Source: Roseibium marinum
Lineage (GTDB): Bacteria > Pseudomonadota > Alphaproteobacteria > Rhizobiales > Stappiaceae
Length of the DNA: 64,000 nt
Assembly (NCBI RefSeq): GCF_002906165.1
Contig: NZ_PPCN01000009.1
Location: 216,236-280,235, forward strand
Direction: 5' to 3'
Part shown: positions 51,682 through 63,143 of the stretch, piece after piece
How positions within the stretch are numbered: position 1 is the first letter of the stretch
Layout of the letters: each line of letters opens with the position of its first letter
Position numbers and translations under genes: made by a program
Notes under the pieces: generated by a model
What the model was told of the DNA's origin: nothing
What the model saw: the letters and a program-made list of their open reading frames with translations, nothing else
Databases searched by the model: none

Positions 51682-52116
51682 TCAGGCAGAGAATCCGTCG
51701 GATGTGGTCAGGTAACAGCCGGAAATCCGCCAGGAGCCATCATCCTGCTCCTCGAAACTGTAAAGCGCCAGCCAGTTTTTCCCCTTCGGCCCCGTCACAT
51801 AGACCTCTTGCGTCGGTCCGATCTTCGTCATTCTGGATCGGCCGAACGTGACGCTCTGGGGTTTGTAGACCGGCTGATAGCCCTGCCGGACCATTTCCAT
51901 GAAAAATTCCGGGGTTTGGAACCGCCGCTTTAGAGAACTGGCGGCAAAAGAGAACGCCGCTCCGGCATTGTCCGTCGCGAAGGCCTTCATCTGGTTCTTG
52001 ATGATTTCCTGAAACGCGCCGCTATCGAGCCCGTCTTCACTGCGCGCCGCACCGCTGAGCAACAGCGTGCCGACAGCCGCCGCGGCAGCCAACTTCCGGA
52101 AATGAGCCTGTGCCAT
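51682..52116 (-). CDS. Exported DUF4864-domain protein
   Basis: 144 residues from ATG 52116. Signal peptide at residues 1-27 (FRKLAAAAAVGTLLLSGAAR). The mature part has the DUF4864 pattern: IIKNQMKAFATDNAGAAFSF, FMEMVRQGYQPVYKPQSVTF and WLALYSFEEQDDGSWRISGC. This NTF2-like fold has no assigned function; proteins of the type are periplasmic. Convergent with tgt; 183 bp upstream hold no other gene. Confidence 0.85.
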   Translation of the reverse strand: MAQAHFRKLAAAAAVGTLLLSGAARSEDGLDSGAFQEIIKNQMKAFATDNAGAAFSFAASSLKRRFQTPEFFMEMVRQGYQPVYKPQSVTFGRSRMTKIGPTQEVYVTGPKGKNWLALYSFEEQDDGSWRISGCYLTTSDGFSA

Positions 52117-52299
52117 GATCGGTATCTCCATTCTCGAAACCCGATCAGTATACGGCCAGATCCACTTTCCGCTTTTCCAAATTCACAATAATCCCCGAAA
52201 TAGACCGGTCGAGTGACTGGAAAATTATTCAGCAATTGCTGCGAGAAATTACTTCACTAGCGAAATTACAAAAGTTAGTCGTGAAAATACGCAGTATTC

Positions 52300-53604
52300 T
52301 CAAAGTCTCCAGAGCCGAACCCCGTCAGGAATGGAATTTCTTTCCAGCAGGGCGGGAATGTCAGCAACGAGCCCGGTTCCGTTTTTCAGCATTCCTGTCA
52401 GATACTGCCACACAGGTTCTCCCTGCGAAAACTGACGATGCGGCACGGCCAGGACAATCGCATCGGCGCCTGTGAGCGCGTCTGGACCGGCAAGGGTGAT
52501 TCCATACTCGTTGAAAACGTCTTCGGGATCGGCAAGCGGATCGTGCACCAGAACCTCGGCCCCGAATTTCTTCAGCTCATCGATCAGGTCGACCACCTTG
52601 GAATTGCGGGTATCGGGCACATTGGCCTTGTAGGTGATGCCGAGAACGACGATTTTCGGCGGCACGGGCAGGCCCAGCTTGACGCCTTCCTGAATGATCT
52701 TGCCGGCGACAAAGGCCGGCATCGCCTCGTTGGTGCCGCGGCCTGCGAGAATAACCTGCGGGGTCATTCCGATTTCATTGGCCTTGTGGGTGAGGTAATA
52801 AGGATCGACACCGATACAATGGCCGCCGACCAACCCCGGTTGGAAGGGAAGGAAATTCCACTTGGTGGCAGCCCCATCGAGGACGTCACGGGTATCGATT
52901 CCCATCTGATGAAACAACATGGCCAGTTCATTCATCAGGGCGATGTTCAGGTCCCGCTGGGTGTTTTCAATCACTTTGGCAGCTTCAGCGACCCTGATTG
53001 AGGAGGTCAGGTGGATGCCCGCCGTTACGACCGCGCCATAAAGAGCGGCAAGTGTCCGGGCGGCCTCGTCGGACGAGGCGGAGACGATCTTGGTAATGTC
53101 CGCGAAACCGCGCTGCTTGTCGCCCGGGTTGATGCGTTCGGGGGAATAGCCGACCTCAAAACCCCTGCCGAGTTCCAGACCGGATTCCCGTTCCAGGATC
53201 GGAACGGCTACATCTTCCGTCGCGCCGGGAAAAACCGTCGATTCAAAAACCACGATCGCACCCGTTTTCAGGTTGCGGCCGGCGGTTGCGGCCGCATTCC
53301 GGAAAGGAGTGAGGTCGGGTCGTTTTGCCTGGTCGACGGGTGTGGGAACCGCGACGATCAGAATGTCTCGATCTTTCAGGTCTTCCTCGTTTGAGGAAAA
53401 AGCGAGCGATTTATGGGAAAGATCGGCCGCCGTTACCGAATCCGTGCTGTCGCGGCCATTTTCCAGCTCCTTCAGCCTCTGCCTCTTGATATCGAAGCCA
53501 AGCACATCAAATCCCTTGGCCGCAAAGGCGGTCGCCACGGGGAGGCCGACATAGCCGAGACCGACCACGGCAATCTTATTGGACAGGAGAGGCGTTTCGG
53601 ACAT
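52300..53604 (-). CDS. UDP-sugar dehydrogenase of the TviB/WbpO (UDP-GalNAc) type
   Basis: 434 residues. The Rossmann NAD site is VVGLGYVGLPVATAFAAKGF (~14). The catalytic Cys lies in GLVGGHCIGVDPYYLTHKAN, with the GVDPYYLTHKA form that marks the Vi-polysaccharide/TviB-WbpO group rather than UDP-glucose dehydrogenase. It oxidises a UDP-N-acetylhexosamine to the uronic acid for surface polysaccharide. galU lies 102 bp upstream in the same direction, supplying UDP-sugars. Confidence 0.87.
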   Translation of the reverse strand: MSETPLLSNKIAVVGLGYVGLPVATAFAAKGFDVLGFDIKRQRLKELENGRDSTDSVTAADLSHKSLAFSSNEEDLKDRDILIVAVPTPVDQAKRPDLTPFRNAAATAGRNLKTGAIVVFESTVFPGATEDVAVPILERESGLELGRGFEVGYSPERINPGDKQRGFADITKIVSASSDEAARTLAALYGAVVTAGIHLTSSIRVAEAAKVIENTQRDLNIALMNELAMLFHQMGIDTRDVLDGAATKWNFLPFQPGLVGGHCIGVDPYYLTHKANEIGMTPQVILAGRGTNEAMPAFVAGKIIQEGVKLGLPVPPKIVVLGITYKANVPDTRNSKVVDLIDELKKFGAEVLVHDPLADPEDVFNEYGITLAGPDALTGADAIVLAVPHRQFSQGEPVWQYLTGMLKNGTGLVADIPALLERNSIPDGVRLWRL

Positions 53605-53706
53605 GAGGGTTCCTGAAAGGGGAAGACCGGACCCCTGCTGAGGATCCGGCCCACTCCTAATCGGTTCTACGGTCTGATATCAAGTCCGTCACAGCCGCAA
53701 AGGCGA

Positions 53707-54600
53707 TTATTCAGCGGCAAGCGGCCGCTTGAGCATCTCTTCCATGAACGGAATGAGCTGCTCGGCAAGCTTCGGATCGTCCATGCCAAAGGCGATGTTT
53801 GCACTCAGGAAGCCCGCCTTGTTGCCGCAGTCGTAGCTGCGTCCCTCGAATTTAAGCGATGCGAAGTGTTGGTCCTTCATCATGGCGAGCATGCTGTCGG
53901 TGAGCTGGATTTCACCACCCGCTCCCTTGTCCTGATTGGACAGGAGATCGAAAATCTCCGGCTGGAGAATATAACGGCCGGTGATCATCAAATTGGACGG
54001 AGCCGTTCCGGGTGCGGGTTTTTCGACCATGTTTGAAATTTTGCTGGCATTTGCGCCGATCCGTTCGGACAACTCAACGATGCCGTAATGGTGTGTCTGA
54101 TCTTCCGGAACTTCTTCAACGGCAATGATGTTGCCGCCGGTCTTATCATAAAGATCCACCATCTGCTTAAGACAGCTGACCTGTGACTTGATGATCACGT
54201 CGGGAAGAAGAATGGCGAAAGGTTCATCGCCGATGATGTCGCGCGCGCACCAGATTGCGTGTCCCAGCCCGAGAGGGGCCTGCTGACGCGTGAAACTGGT
54301 TGACCCGGGTTGCGGCCGTTGTTTTTCGAGGAGTTCCAGCGCAGCCGTTTTATTCCGTGTCCTCAACGTATCCTCGAGTTCATAGGCTATGTCGAAGTGA
54401 TCTTCGATCACATGCTTGTTCCGCCCGGTCACAAAAACAATGTGCTCGATGCCGCCGGCGCGCGCTTCATCGACAACGTATTGAATGATCGGACGGTCGA
54501 CAATCGTCAGCATTTCCTTCGGAACTGCTTTTGTCGCCGGCAGGAACCGGGTGCCAAGTCCAGCGACAGGCAATATTGCCTTGCGGATGGGTTTATTCAT
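53707..54600 (-). CDS. galU: UTP--glucose-1-phosphate uridylyltransferase
   Basis: 297 residues. The nucleotidyl-transfer motif GLGTRFLPATKAVPKEMLTI is at ~14, and GIEHIVFVTGRNKHVIEDHF and APLGLGHAIWCARDIIGDEP follow. The C-terminal FEGRSYDCGNKAGFLSANI is typical of GalU. Makes UDP-glucose for polysaccharide synthesis and works with the nucleotide-sugar dehydrogenase downstream. Divergent from kdsA across a 440-bp region. Confidence 0.93.
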   Translation of the reverse strand: MNKPIRKAILPVAGLGTRFLPATKAVPKEMLTIVDRPIIQYVVDEARAGGIEHIVFVTGRNKHVIEDHFDIAYELEDTLRTRNKTAALELLEKQRPQPGSTSFTRQQAPLGLGHAIWCARDIIGDEPFAILLPDVIIKSQVSCLKQMVDLYDKTGGNIIAVEEVPEDQTHHYGIVELSERIGANASKISNMVEKPAPGTAPSNLMITGRYILQPEIFDLLSNQDKGAGGEIQLTDSMLAMMKDQHFASLKFEGRSYDCGNKAGFLSANIAFGMDDPKLAEQLIPFMEEMLKRPLAAE

Positions 54601-54914
54601 GTGACGCCTTCCAAATTCGAACCTAACGGCTTCTATACCCAGTTGGCCTTAAATAGCCGATCCGTATCGTGGATTTCCATTCATTCAATCGGATTTCGGC
54701 GGCCGACAGGCAATTCGAGCACTCTCAAAATAAATATTACCAGCAATTGAAGGCCGTTTAATAAGCCATATCAATAATATGCCCAGCGACAGACTTCAGT
54801 TTTGCCGACAATCGATTTGTGCAACGCAATAAAATCATCAAACAGATGGCAAAACAATGGTCAGGGACAAAAAAGTGGCAAATCGCTTTTAAACCGATTT
54901 AAGGGAGGTGCCGC
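54601..54914. other. Intergenic region between galU and kdsA, no gene seen
   Basis: About 310 bp with AT-rich stretches at 54715-54860 that could hold divergent promoters for galU and kdsA. I see no convincing protein or RNA gene and no extended dyad. Confidence 0.5.
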
Positions 54915-55040
54915 GTGCGAATGCGTGATGTTGCGGGCGGGCGAAAAGAGCGCTATGGAACACGCAAATCCATTCAGGCATCCGGTCGCATGCTGAAAGG
55001 CTGTGGTCCGAACGAAATCCGCCCAGAAAACAATTGGTGA
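54915..55040 (+). CDS. Possible small leader ORF before kdsA
   Basis: A 41-codon frame starting at GTG 54915, with GGGAGG 6 bp upstream, and ending 3 bp before the kdsA ATG. It translates as a basic peptide beginning MRMRDVAGGRKERYGTRKS and ending RPENNW. The strong ribosome site and tight junction with kdsA suggest translational coupling. No family; it may be chance. Confidence 0.3.
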   Translation: MRMRDVAGGRKERYGTRKSIQASGRMLKGCGPNEIRPENNW

Positions 55041-55043
55041 AAA

Positions 55044-57292
<2,249 letters not shown>

Positions 57293-57315
57293 GTGCTCCG
57301 ACGGTTTTCAAACGC

Positions 57316-57345
57316 AAAAAGCCCCGGACAATCCGGGGCTTTTTT
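57316..57345 (+). terminator. Strong intrinsic terminator after eno (bidirectional)
   Basis: AAAAAGCCCCGG and CCGGGGCTTTTT flank a 5-nt loop with T-runs on both strands, so it can end eno and the convergent DsbA-like gene. Confidence 0.9.
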
Positions 57346-57367
57346 AGTGCCGAACCGTATCGGGGAA

Positions 57368-58042
57368 TCAGCCCGAGGATTGCGCTTCCTGATCCGTACG
57401 GGTTTCTTCCGCGTGCAACAGGGCGGCCGCGATTGTTTCAGCCTTTTCCGCGCCTGCAAGAACGAAACGTCCGTCGATGATGAAACACGGAACACCCGTA
57501 ATGCCGGCGGCCTGAGCGTTTGCGATCTCGGCCTCGATCTTGTCGAGGTCGGTGTTCGTTTCCAGCAGCTGTTCAACAAGATCGGACTGCATACCGGCTT
57601 CATCTGAAATCCGGACCAGTGTTTCCGATTTCGTCAGATCCTCTCCCTTGAGAAAATAGGCCTGAAACAGCCGCTCCACGACTTCGTCTTGAAGGTCATC
57701 GGCGCGGGACCACAGGATCAGACGGTGGCAGTCCAGCGTGTTCGGCGACAGTTTGATGTCTTCGAAGGCAAAATCGATCCTTTCTTCCACACCCGCAGCC
57801 TTGATCTGACTGTAGAAACTATCCGCTTGTTCAATGCCTCCGAATTTATCACTGAGATATTTTTTCCTGTCCTTACCCGTTTTCGGCAGGGACGCATCCA
57901 GTTGAAAAGGATGCCAGCGGACCGTCACCTCCAATTGAGGAACCGATCTCAGGGCCGTTTCCAGCCGTCTCTTGCCGATATAGCACCACGGGCACATGAC
58001 GTCGGAAACAACGTCAACGGTCAAAGGAGGAAAATCGGTCAT
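57368..58042 (-). CDS. DsbA-family oxidoreductase of the FrnE type
   Basis: 224 residues without a signal peptide, so cytoplasmic. The redox motif is SDVMCPWCYIGKRRLETAL (CPWC, ~17), and the cis-Pro segment AAGITGVPCFIIDGRFVL is near 195. The large helical insert fits the FrnE/2-hydroxychromene-2-carboxylate isomerase-like DsbA group. Probably reduces or isomerises disulfides under oxidative stress. Convergent with eno. Confidence 0.9.
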   Translation of the reverse strand: MTDFPPLTVDVVSDVMCPWCYIGKRRLETALRSVPQLEVTVRWHPFQLDASLPKTGKDRKKYLSDKFGGIEQADSFYSQIKAAGVEERIDFAFEDIKLSPNTLDCHRLILWSRADDLQDEVVERLFQAYFLKGEDLTKSETLVRISDEAGMQSDLVEQLLETNTDLDKIEAEIANAQAAGITGVPCFIIDGRFVLAGAEKAETIAAALLHAEETRTDQEAQSSG

Positions 58043-58152
58043 TCATAATCCCGTGTCTGAGCTGGCTCATATGCGCATTCATCGAATTTCATGCACAATT
58101 ACATGAAAGATCGATCCAACCCAAATATCGGGGCAAAATCAGGGCACCACAC

Positions 58153-59334
58153 CTAAAGCACCGTATGAGCGAGGATCGCGTTGATCCTTTTCTGCAGCCG
58201 GGCTATCCCCGCCTCGTTTTTGAGAACCGCCACAGGCCCGTAGTCGCGCACCAGACACACAAGATCCTCATCGCGGCTCGTCGCGTCGGCAATGGATAAC
58301 AAGGTGGCGTTGAATTCCTCAAGCTCCTGTGTGGAGTTGATGGTGAGGCCGAAATTTTCCGGCTCGAGACGCATTTCCCAAAGGTCCAGACCCCGAACGG
58401 CAAGCGCGTTGCTGCACGATTCAAGATATGCGGTGTATTCCTTCACCCCGAGACCGCCCTCGTTGATCCGCTGGCGCAGCCACACATGGCTTTCCGCCAG
58501 AATTCTGTCCGCCAGGCGGCGGCGCTTCCCGAACCGGATGGCGGAGGTCAGGCGCCGCGACAGGGTTTCCTTGCGGTTTTCGCCAACCAGAACGTCCGAT
58601 GCACCGTTCCGGAACAGCTGCACCAGATCCTCCTCCCGCTCACAGACGGCCAGTACCGGCAGACCGGCAAACCGCGCGTCCCGGCGGATCTGCTGCATGT
58701 AGTCGATCGCATCGTCAAAGGCGGCATCGACCACGACCGCATCGAAGGCGCGTTTCGACATGAATTCCACAGCCATGTTGCCGTCGAAGGCACCGACCAC
58801 CTCGACCTTCTGATCGCTTGCGTCCTGCCATTCCAGAAAGCGGCCACTCAATCCGACAACCAGAAGGCTGCTGGAGCCGGAATGATGCGGTGCTGTGCCG
58901 AAACCCGGAATCCGGCCGAAAACCCGGCGGCGGAGCTGGGCCTCTTCAGAGCGCAAAAGGGAGCGCTGATGAATGCAGATCAGCATCAAGAGGATGTCGT
59001 CGGGAACGATCCTGTCGATTATGGCGGTGGCCTGAAGCCCTTCCGGCAGCACGCTGTCGCTTCCGGTGAGCACGTAAAAGGGAACCTCGCAGACAAGATT
59101 TCCGATCTGAGCCTGGAGCCAGTCGAAAAATCCGTCTTCCTGACCGTCTTGCAGGCAGGTCACATCGACGACGATCGCAGCCGGCAGAGCGGTCGGGAGC
59201 GGGCTGCGCCGCTCGAACATCTTCACAAGAGCGACGTCCAGGTCCTCCGGTTCGTCGCCATTGCTGTTTCGTTTCGGTCGCCGCCCCGCATACCAATATG
59301 GTCCGCGCCAGGAAAGCGAGGTTTCAACATCCAT
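58153..59334 (-). CDS. Response-regulator-like protein without recognizable output motif
   Basis: 393 residues. A receiver-like domain around 165-280 shows SSLLVVGLSGRFLEW, FDAVVVDAAFDDAIDY (phosphoacceptor-type Asp), GLPVLAVCEREEDL and GASDVLVGENRKE. The N-terminal 150 residues look like a second, degenerate receiver. The C-terminal ~110 residues resemble a diguanylate-cyclase domain in length and position but have no GGDEF. The stop of an ANL-superfamily gene lies 13 bp upstream; the two are co-transcribed. Confidence 0.65.
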   Translation of the reverse strand: MDVETSLSWRGPYWYAGRRPKRNSNGDEPEDLDVALVKMFERRSPLPTALPAAIVVDVTCLQDGQEDGFFDWLQAQIGNLVCEVPFYVLTGSDSVLPEGLQATAIIDRIVPDDILLMLICIHQRSLLRSEEAQLRRRVFGRIPGFGTAPHHSGSSSLLVVGLSGRFLEWQDASDQKVEVVGAFDGNMAVEFMSKRAFDAVVVDAAFDDAIDYMQQIRRDARFAGLPVLAVCEREEDLVQLFRNGASDVLVGENRKETLSRRLTSAIRFGKRRRLADRILAESHVWLRQRINEGGLGVKEYTAYLESCSNALAVRGLDLWEMRLEPENFGLTINSTQELEEFNATLLSIADATSRDEDLVCLVRDYGPVAVLKNEAGIARLQKRINAILAHTVL

Positions 59335-59347
59335 TCCAGTTCCCCAC

Positions 59348-60982
59348 CTATGCCACGGCGGCAGCAGGCAGCCGCTGTGTGCGCATGGTCAATCGCTCAC
59401 GGGAAATTGTCCCATCCGCATTCCGTGGCAACGATTGTAAAATCAGCACACGATGGGGGATCTTGGCAAGGTCTACGCCTTCCGCATCCAGATAGGCAAA
59501 GAAAGCACCCGCATCCGGCACATGGCCCGGCTCCGGCACCAGGGCCGCATACATTCTGGCGCCGAGGATCGAATCTTCAACGATGAAAGCAGCGGCTTCC
59601 CTCACTCCCTCATAATCGGCGTAAATGGGATCGATCGCCTCAAGGTCACCGGTTCCCAAAGCATATTGTCCGGGAATGCCGAACCCGGAAATTCCACCTT
59701 CAACAAGGTCAACATTGATATTCGTGTTCAGGAAACCGCTGGTTTCCCGGCGAACCCTGCGTTGTTCTCCGTTGATGGTATGCCAGCCGACTTCGGGGAC
59801 CATGGGCCCCTTGACCAGAAGAGCCGGCCCATGCCCATCAACCTCGTCGGTGACCGCAATTTCCAGAAGGGTTGGCCCGCTTTCACACCCGTTCGGCCCG
59901 CAATGCTTTCCCAGCGCCGTCGCTTTCATCTTGGCGGAAGGGCCGCGCGCCTTGGCCACCAGGGCAAATTCATCTGCGATGTGAAGATCCACCAGCCTCC
60001 GGCGGGCGACGAAGGCGGTCGGATGCGGCGCGGCGATGTTCCAGGCAGCAAGGATCGTGGTCTTGTGGTCGCTCAGCTTCCGATCAAGCGTCTGGGCAAG
60101 CGGTCCCGGTGTCATGACCACGTCCGCCTTCACGTCGTTGGCATGCGCGGCCAGATTTGCCAGAGACGTCGGGTGATGCAGATGCAACGTGCCACCGATC
60201 CGCAGCCAGGGTACCAGTCCGCCGCCGAGACCTGTCAGGCCGCTGAGGGAATAGGGAACCAGTATGGAGCTGGCGTCGCCGATATGCGCCTCATCGACGA
60301 TCATCTGAGATGCGGAGATCCAGTGATTGTGGCACCGGCTGACGGGAACATTCTCCTCGCCGCTCCGGCTCCAGCAGATTGTCGCGGTGTGATCGGCGGG
60401 ATCGGGACGTTCGCTCGGCGTGAATTCCAGTCCTTCCCCCATCTCTGCCAGCATCGGCCCGAGTTCGATCAGTCCATCCGGGATGTCCTTGCCCAGGCCA
60501 AAAACAAAGCGAAGCGAAAACAGATCCGCCGCCACATCCCGTGCCGCAACTCCGACGTCTCTGGTCTCGACCCGGTCGGCGGCGATAAAACCCTTCGCGC
60601 CGATCGAATTAAGCGCTTCAAGCACATTCTTCTGGCGCCAATGGAGTGGCAGGGGGGAGATGATCAGATCCGCGCGCAGGGCCGCCAGAATCGCGATCAC
60701 GGCATCCACTGTATTGGGAGCCTGAACCCCGATGACATGATCCGCGGCTAGACCCACTGTCCTGTAGAAGGCCGCAAGGCGGTCAATTTCCCGATCCGCT
60801 TCGGCATAAGTCAGCCGGCGAGGGGCTCCGCCGGTCCAGACCTCCCGGTCCGGTGCGTCCGCTATCGCAAGGCGGGACGGGTGCTCCGCCGCTGTTTGCC
60901 GGAAGAGTTCGTCCAGCGGCAAATCGGACCAGGCTCCGCTGTCGTGATGCTCTTTGGAAAGACTTTCTAGGGTGACTTTCAT
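59348..60982 (-). CDS. ANL-superfamily (AMP-binding) protein with degenerate catalytic motifs
   Basis: 544 residues with the fold of acyl-CoA synthetases of the cyclohexanecarboxylate-CoA ligase type (RLTYAEADREIDRLAAFYRT, VQAPNTVDAVIAILAALRAD, YSLSGLTGLGGGLVPWLRIG). The A3 ATP loop, usually TSGTEGxPKGV, is replaced by WSRSGEENVPVSRCHNHW (~203). The A10 Lys is missing: SLPRNADGTISRERL has Thr where GKI is expected. The A7 YxTGD is also altered. It may bind but not adenylate a substrate. Lies between a solute-binding protein and a response-regulator-like gene. Confidence 0.7.
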   Translation of the reverse strand: MKVTLESLSKEHHDSGAWSDLPLDELFRQTAAEHPSRLAIADAPDREVWTGGAPRRLTYAEADREIDRLAAFYRTVGLAADHVIGVQAPNTVDAVIAILAALRADLIISPLPLHWRQKNVLEALNSIGAKGFIAADRVETRDVGVAARDVAADLFSLRFVFGLGKDIPDGLIELGPMLAEMGEGLEFTPSERPDPADHTATICWSRSGEENVPVSRCHNHWISASQMIVDEAHIGDASSILVPYSLSGLTGLGGGLVPWLRIGGTLHLHHPTSLANLAAHANDVKADVVMTPGPLAQTLDRKLSDHKTTILAAWNIAAPHPTAFVARRRLVDLHIADEFALVAKARGPSAKMKATALGKHCGPNGCESGPTLLEIAVTDEVDGHGPALLVKGPMVPEVGWHTINGEQRRVRRETSGFLNTNINVDLVEGGISGFGIPGQYALGTGDLEAIDPIYADYEGVREAAAFIVEDSILGARMYAALVPEPGHVPDAGAFFAYLDAEGVDLAKIPHRVLILQSLPRNADGTISRERLTMRTQRLPAAAVA

Positions 60983-61006
60983 TTTTTCTTTCGTCCATTG
61001 GTCCGA

Positions 61007-62878
61007 TTAACGTGCCGTGGAAGACCACCACGTGTCATATTCGTGCCCGTACAGAGAATGCTTTTCCGGTGGTGAAACCTGGTTCCAGTAGGCAACCCAG
61101 TCGTCCGATACGTGATACAGGGGAACGGCATAGGCGCCTGAAATGAGCACACGGTCGAAGGCGCGGACCGCGTCCACGAACTCCTCGTGGCTGCGGGCTC
61201 CGACAATCGCATCGATGAGCGCGTCGATCGCCGGTTCCTTCGCACCCACGAAATTGAACGATCCCTCGGCGTCCGCCGCCTTTGAAGACCAGCGGCCATA
61301 CTGTTCCGCCCCGGGCGAAAGGGAAGCGGTCCATGTATTGAACACCATGTCGAAATCGCGTTTCGTTCTGCGGTCCTCGAACTGCGAGGGGTCGATACTG
61401 CGCACATTCGCATCGATGCCCAGAAGTTCCAGGGTCCGGATATACGTAAGGGCGAGTTTCTCCTCGTCCTCGTTTTTGGCGAGGATTTCAAAGGTCAGCT
61501 GCCGGCCGGTCTCTTCCTGAACCAGTTTCCGGTCTTTCAGGCCGTATCCGGCCTTGCCGAATTCGGCGAGCGCGGCCCGTAGAACCTTCCTGTCCCGTCC
61601 GGACCCGTCCGCATCGGCGGGACGCCAGCTTCCGGCCATGACCTCCGGGTCGACCGCATCGGGAAACGGCGCCAGCAGCTCTTTTTCGCGTGCGCTGGCA
61701 GGCCTGCCGATCGACGACAGATCTGAATCGTCCCAATAACCGGCCGTTCGCGTATAAAGTCCATGATAGAGATTGCGGTTGACCCATTCGAAATCAAACA
61801 GCATCCGAAGAGCCTTGCGCACGTTCCGGTCGCTTAACTGGTCGCGCCTCGTGTTGAAGGCGATGCCCTGCATGGCCGCGGGAACGCCAAGCGGCACGTC
61901 AAGTTTTACGACGTTGCCGTTCTCCGCGGCCGGAAAATTAAACCCTGTCGCCCAGCGGGCCGGGTCACGGAACTGCAGCGCCTGGACGAGCCCCTTTTTA
62001 AAGGCTTCCTGCAGCGTGGTCTGGTCGCGAAAATATTCGACGCGGATTTCGTCGAAATTGTCGAATCCGGCTTTTACGGGAAGATCCTTCGCCCAGTAGG
62101 CGGGATTTTTCTCGTAAACGACCAGCCGGCCGGGTTCAATTGTCTTGAACGTATAGGGTCCGGAGCCGACCGGCGGTTTCAGGGACGACTTGTCGAAAGT
62201 CTCGGCGTCGGTGTTCTTCTTGGAATAGATCGGCGCCAGTGCAATCAGCAACGGCAATTCTCTGTTGTCGCCGTTTTCGAACACCAGCTTCAGCCGGTTG
62301 GGCGCGGTCACCTGCTTTTCGACGATGGATGCATACCAGTTGCGGTAGGGCGGGCGGCCTTTGTCGCGAATGAGCTCGAGAGAAAAAATCACGTCTTCCA
62401 CAGTCACGGGAGACCCGTCCGAGAACTTCGCATCCGGATTGAGCTCGAACTCGATCCATTCGCGGCTGTCAGGCATGCGTACCCGCTGCGCCAGCAGTCC
62501 GTATAGCGAAAAGGCCTCCCCGTAGGACCGTACCAACAGGCTTTCAAGGATGTTGTTGCCCATTTCCCTTTCGCGCATGCCGCGCGCCGAGGTCCAGCCA
62601 CCCTGAACGATGAAGGAATTCAGGCTGTCGAAGGTTCCCTGGACACCGAGCGTGACCGATCCGCCTTTGGGGGCTTCGGGATTGGCATAGGGAAACGGTT
62701 CGTCAGGACCGAGGGCAGGGGAACCGTGCATGGAAATGGCATGGGTCCATGGAACGTCTTCGTCTGCCGCAAAGGCAGGAAGCAAACCGGATGTCGCGCA
62801 AAGAAGTGCCGCCGCCAAGGCAAGCGACCGGCTATGGCTATATTGATAAAGACACTCGGGAACTATGAAGAAACGCAT
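61007..62878 (-). CDS. Extracellular solute-binding protein family 5, YejA-like
   Basis: 623 residues from ATG 62878. A long N-terminal signal ends near residue 38 (LALAAALLCATSGLLPAFAA). The mature start DVPWTHAISMHGSPALGPDE with ANPEAPKGGSVTLGVQGTFD is typical of YejA, the binding protein of the YejABEF peptide/microcin C ABC transporter. No ABC permease or ATPase genes follow. The degenerate ANL gene starts 24 bp after it, suggesting this orphan binding protein heads an unusual operon. Confidence 0.85.
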   Translation of the reverse strand: MRFFIVPECLYQYSHSRSLALAAALLCATSGLLPAFAADEDVPWTHAISMHGSPALGPDEPFPYANPEAPKGGSVTLGVQGTFDSLNSFIVQGGWTSARGMREREMGNNILESLLVRSYGEAFSLYGLLAQRVRMPDSREWIEFELNPDAKFSDGSPVTVEDVIFSLELIRDKGRPPYRNWYASIVEKQVTAPNRLKLVFENGDNRELPLLIALAPIYSKKNTDAETFDKSSLKPPVGSGPYTFKTIEPGRLVVYEKNPAYWAKDLPVKAGFDNFDEIRVEYFRDQTTLQEAFKKGLVQALQFRDPARWATGFNFPAAENGNVVKLDVPLGVPAAMQGIAFNTRRDQLSDRNVRKALRMLFDFEWVNRNLYHGLYTRTAGYWDDSDLSSIGRPASAREKELLAPFPDAVDPEVMAGSWRPADADGSGRDRKVLRAALAEFGKAGYGLKDRKLVQEETGRQLTFEILAKNEDEEKLALTYIRTLELLGIDANVRSIDPSQFEDRRTKRDFDMVFNTWTASLSPGAEQYGRWSSKAADAEGSFNFVGAKEPAIDALIDAIVGARSHEEFVDAVRAFDRVLISGAYAVPLYHVSDDWVAYWNQVSPPEKHSLYGHEYDTWWSSTAR

Positions 62879-63143
62879 GACCACCGTCCGAGATTCTGTT
62901 GATTCTCACTTCTCAGACTACCACAGGGTTCAAACGGACGCGCCTGGCGCAAGGGACAAACAGCAAGATATTCAGATTTGAATCGGGGATTTGACCTGCG
63001 TTGCAAATCGGTCACCCTCTTGCCCAAATTAGGTGCCTTACCATGTTTTCACGGTTTGAATGATCTCACGGGCCTTGCGGTTGCTACCGGAATGCCTCAG
63101 AACAACGCGAAAGTATCGCACACGCACGATTGAGGACGTTTCG

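Noticed and set aside
54860..54996. Alternative frame starting near 54802 before kdsA
   Set aside because: No ribosome site; the frame at 54915 has a better start and junction.
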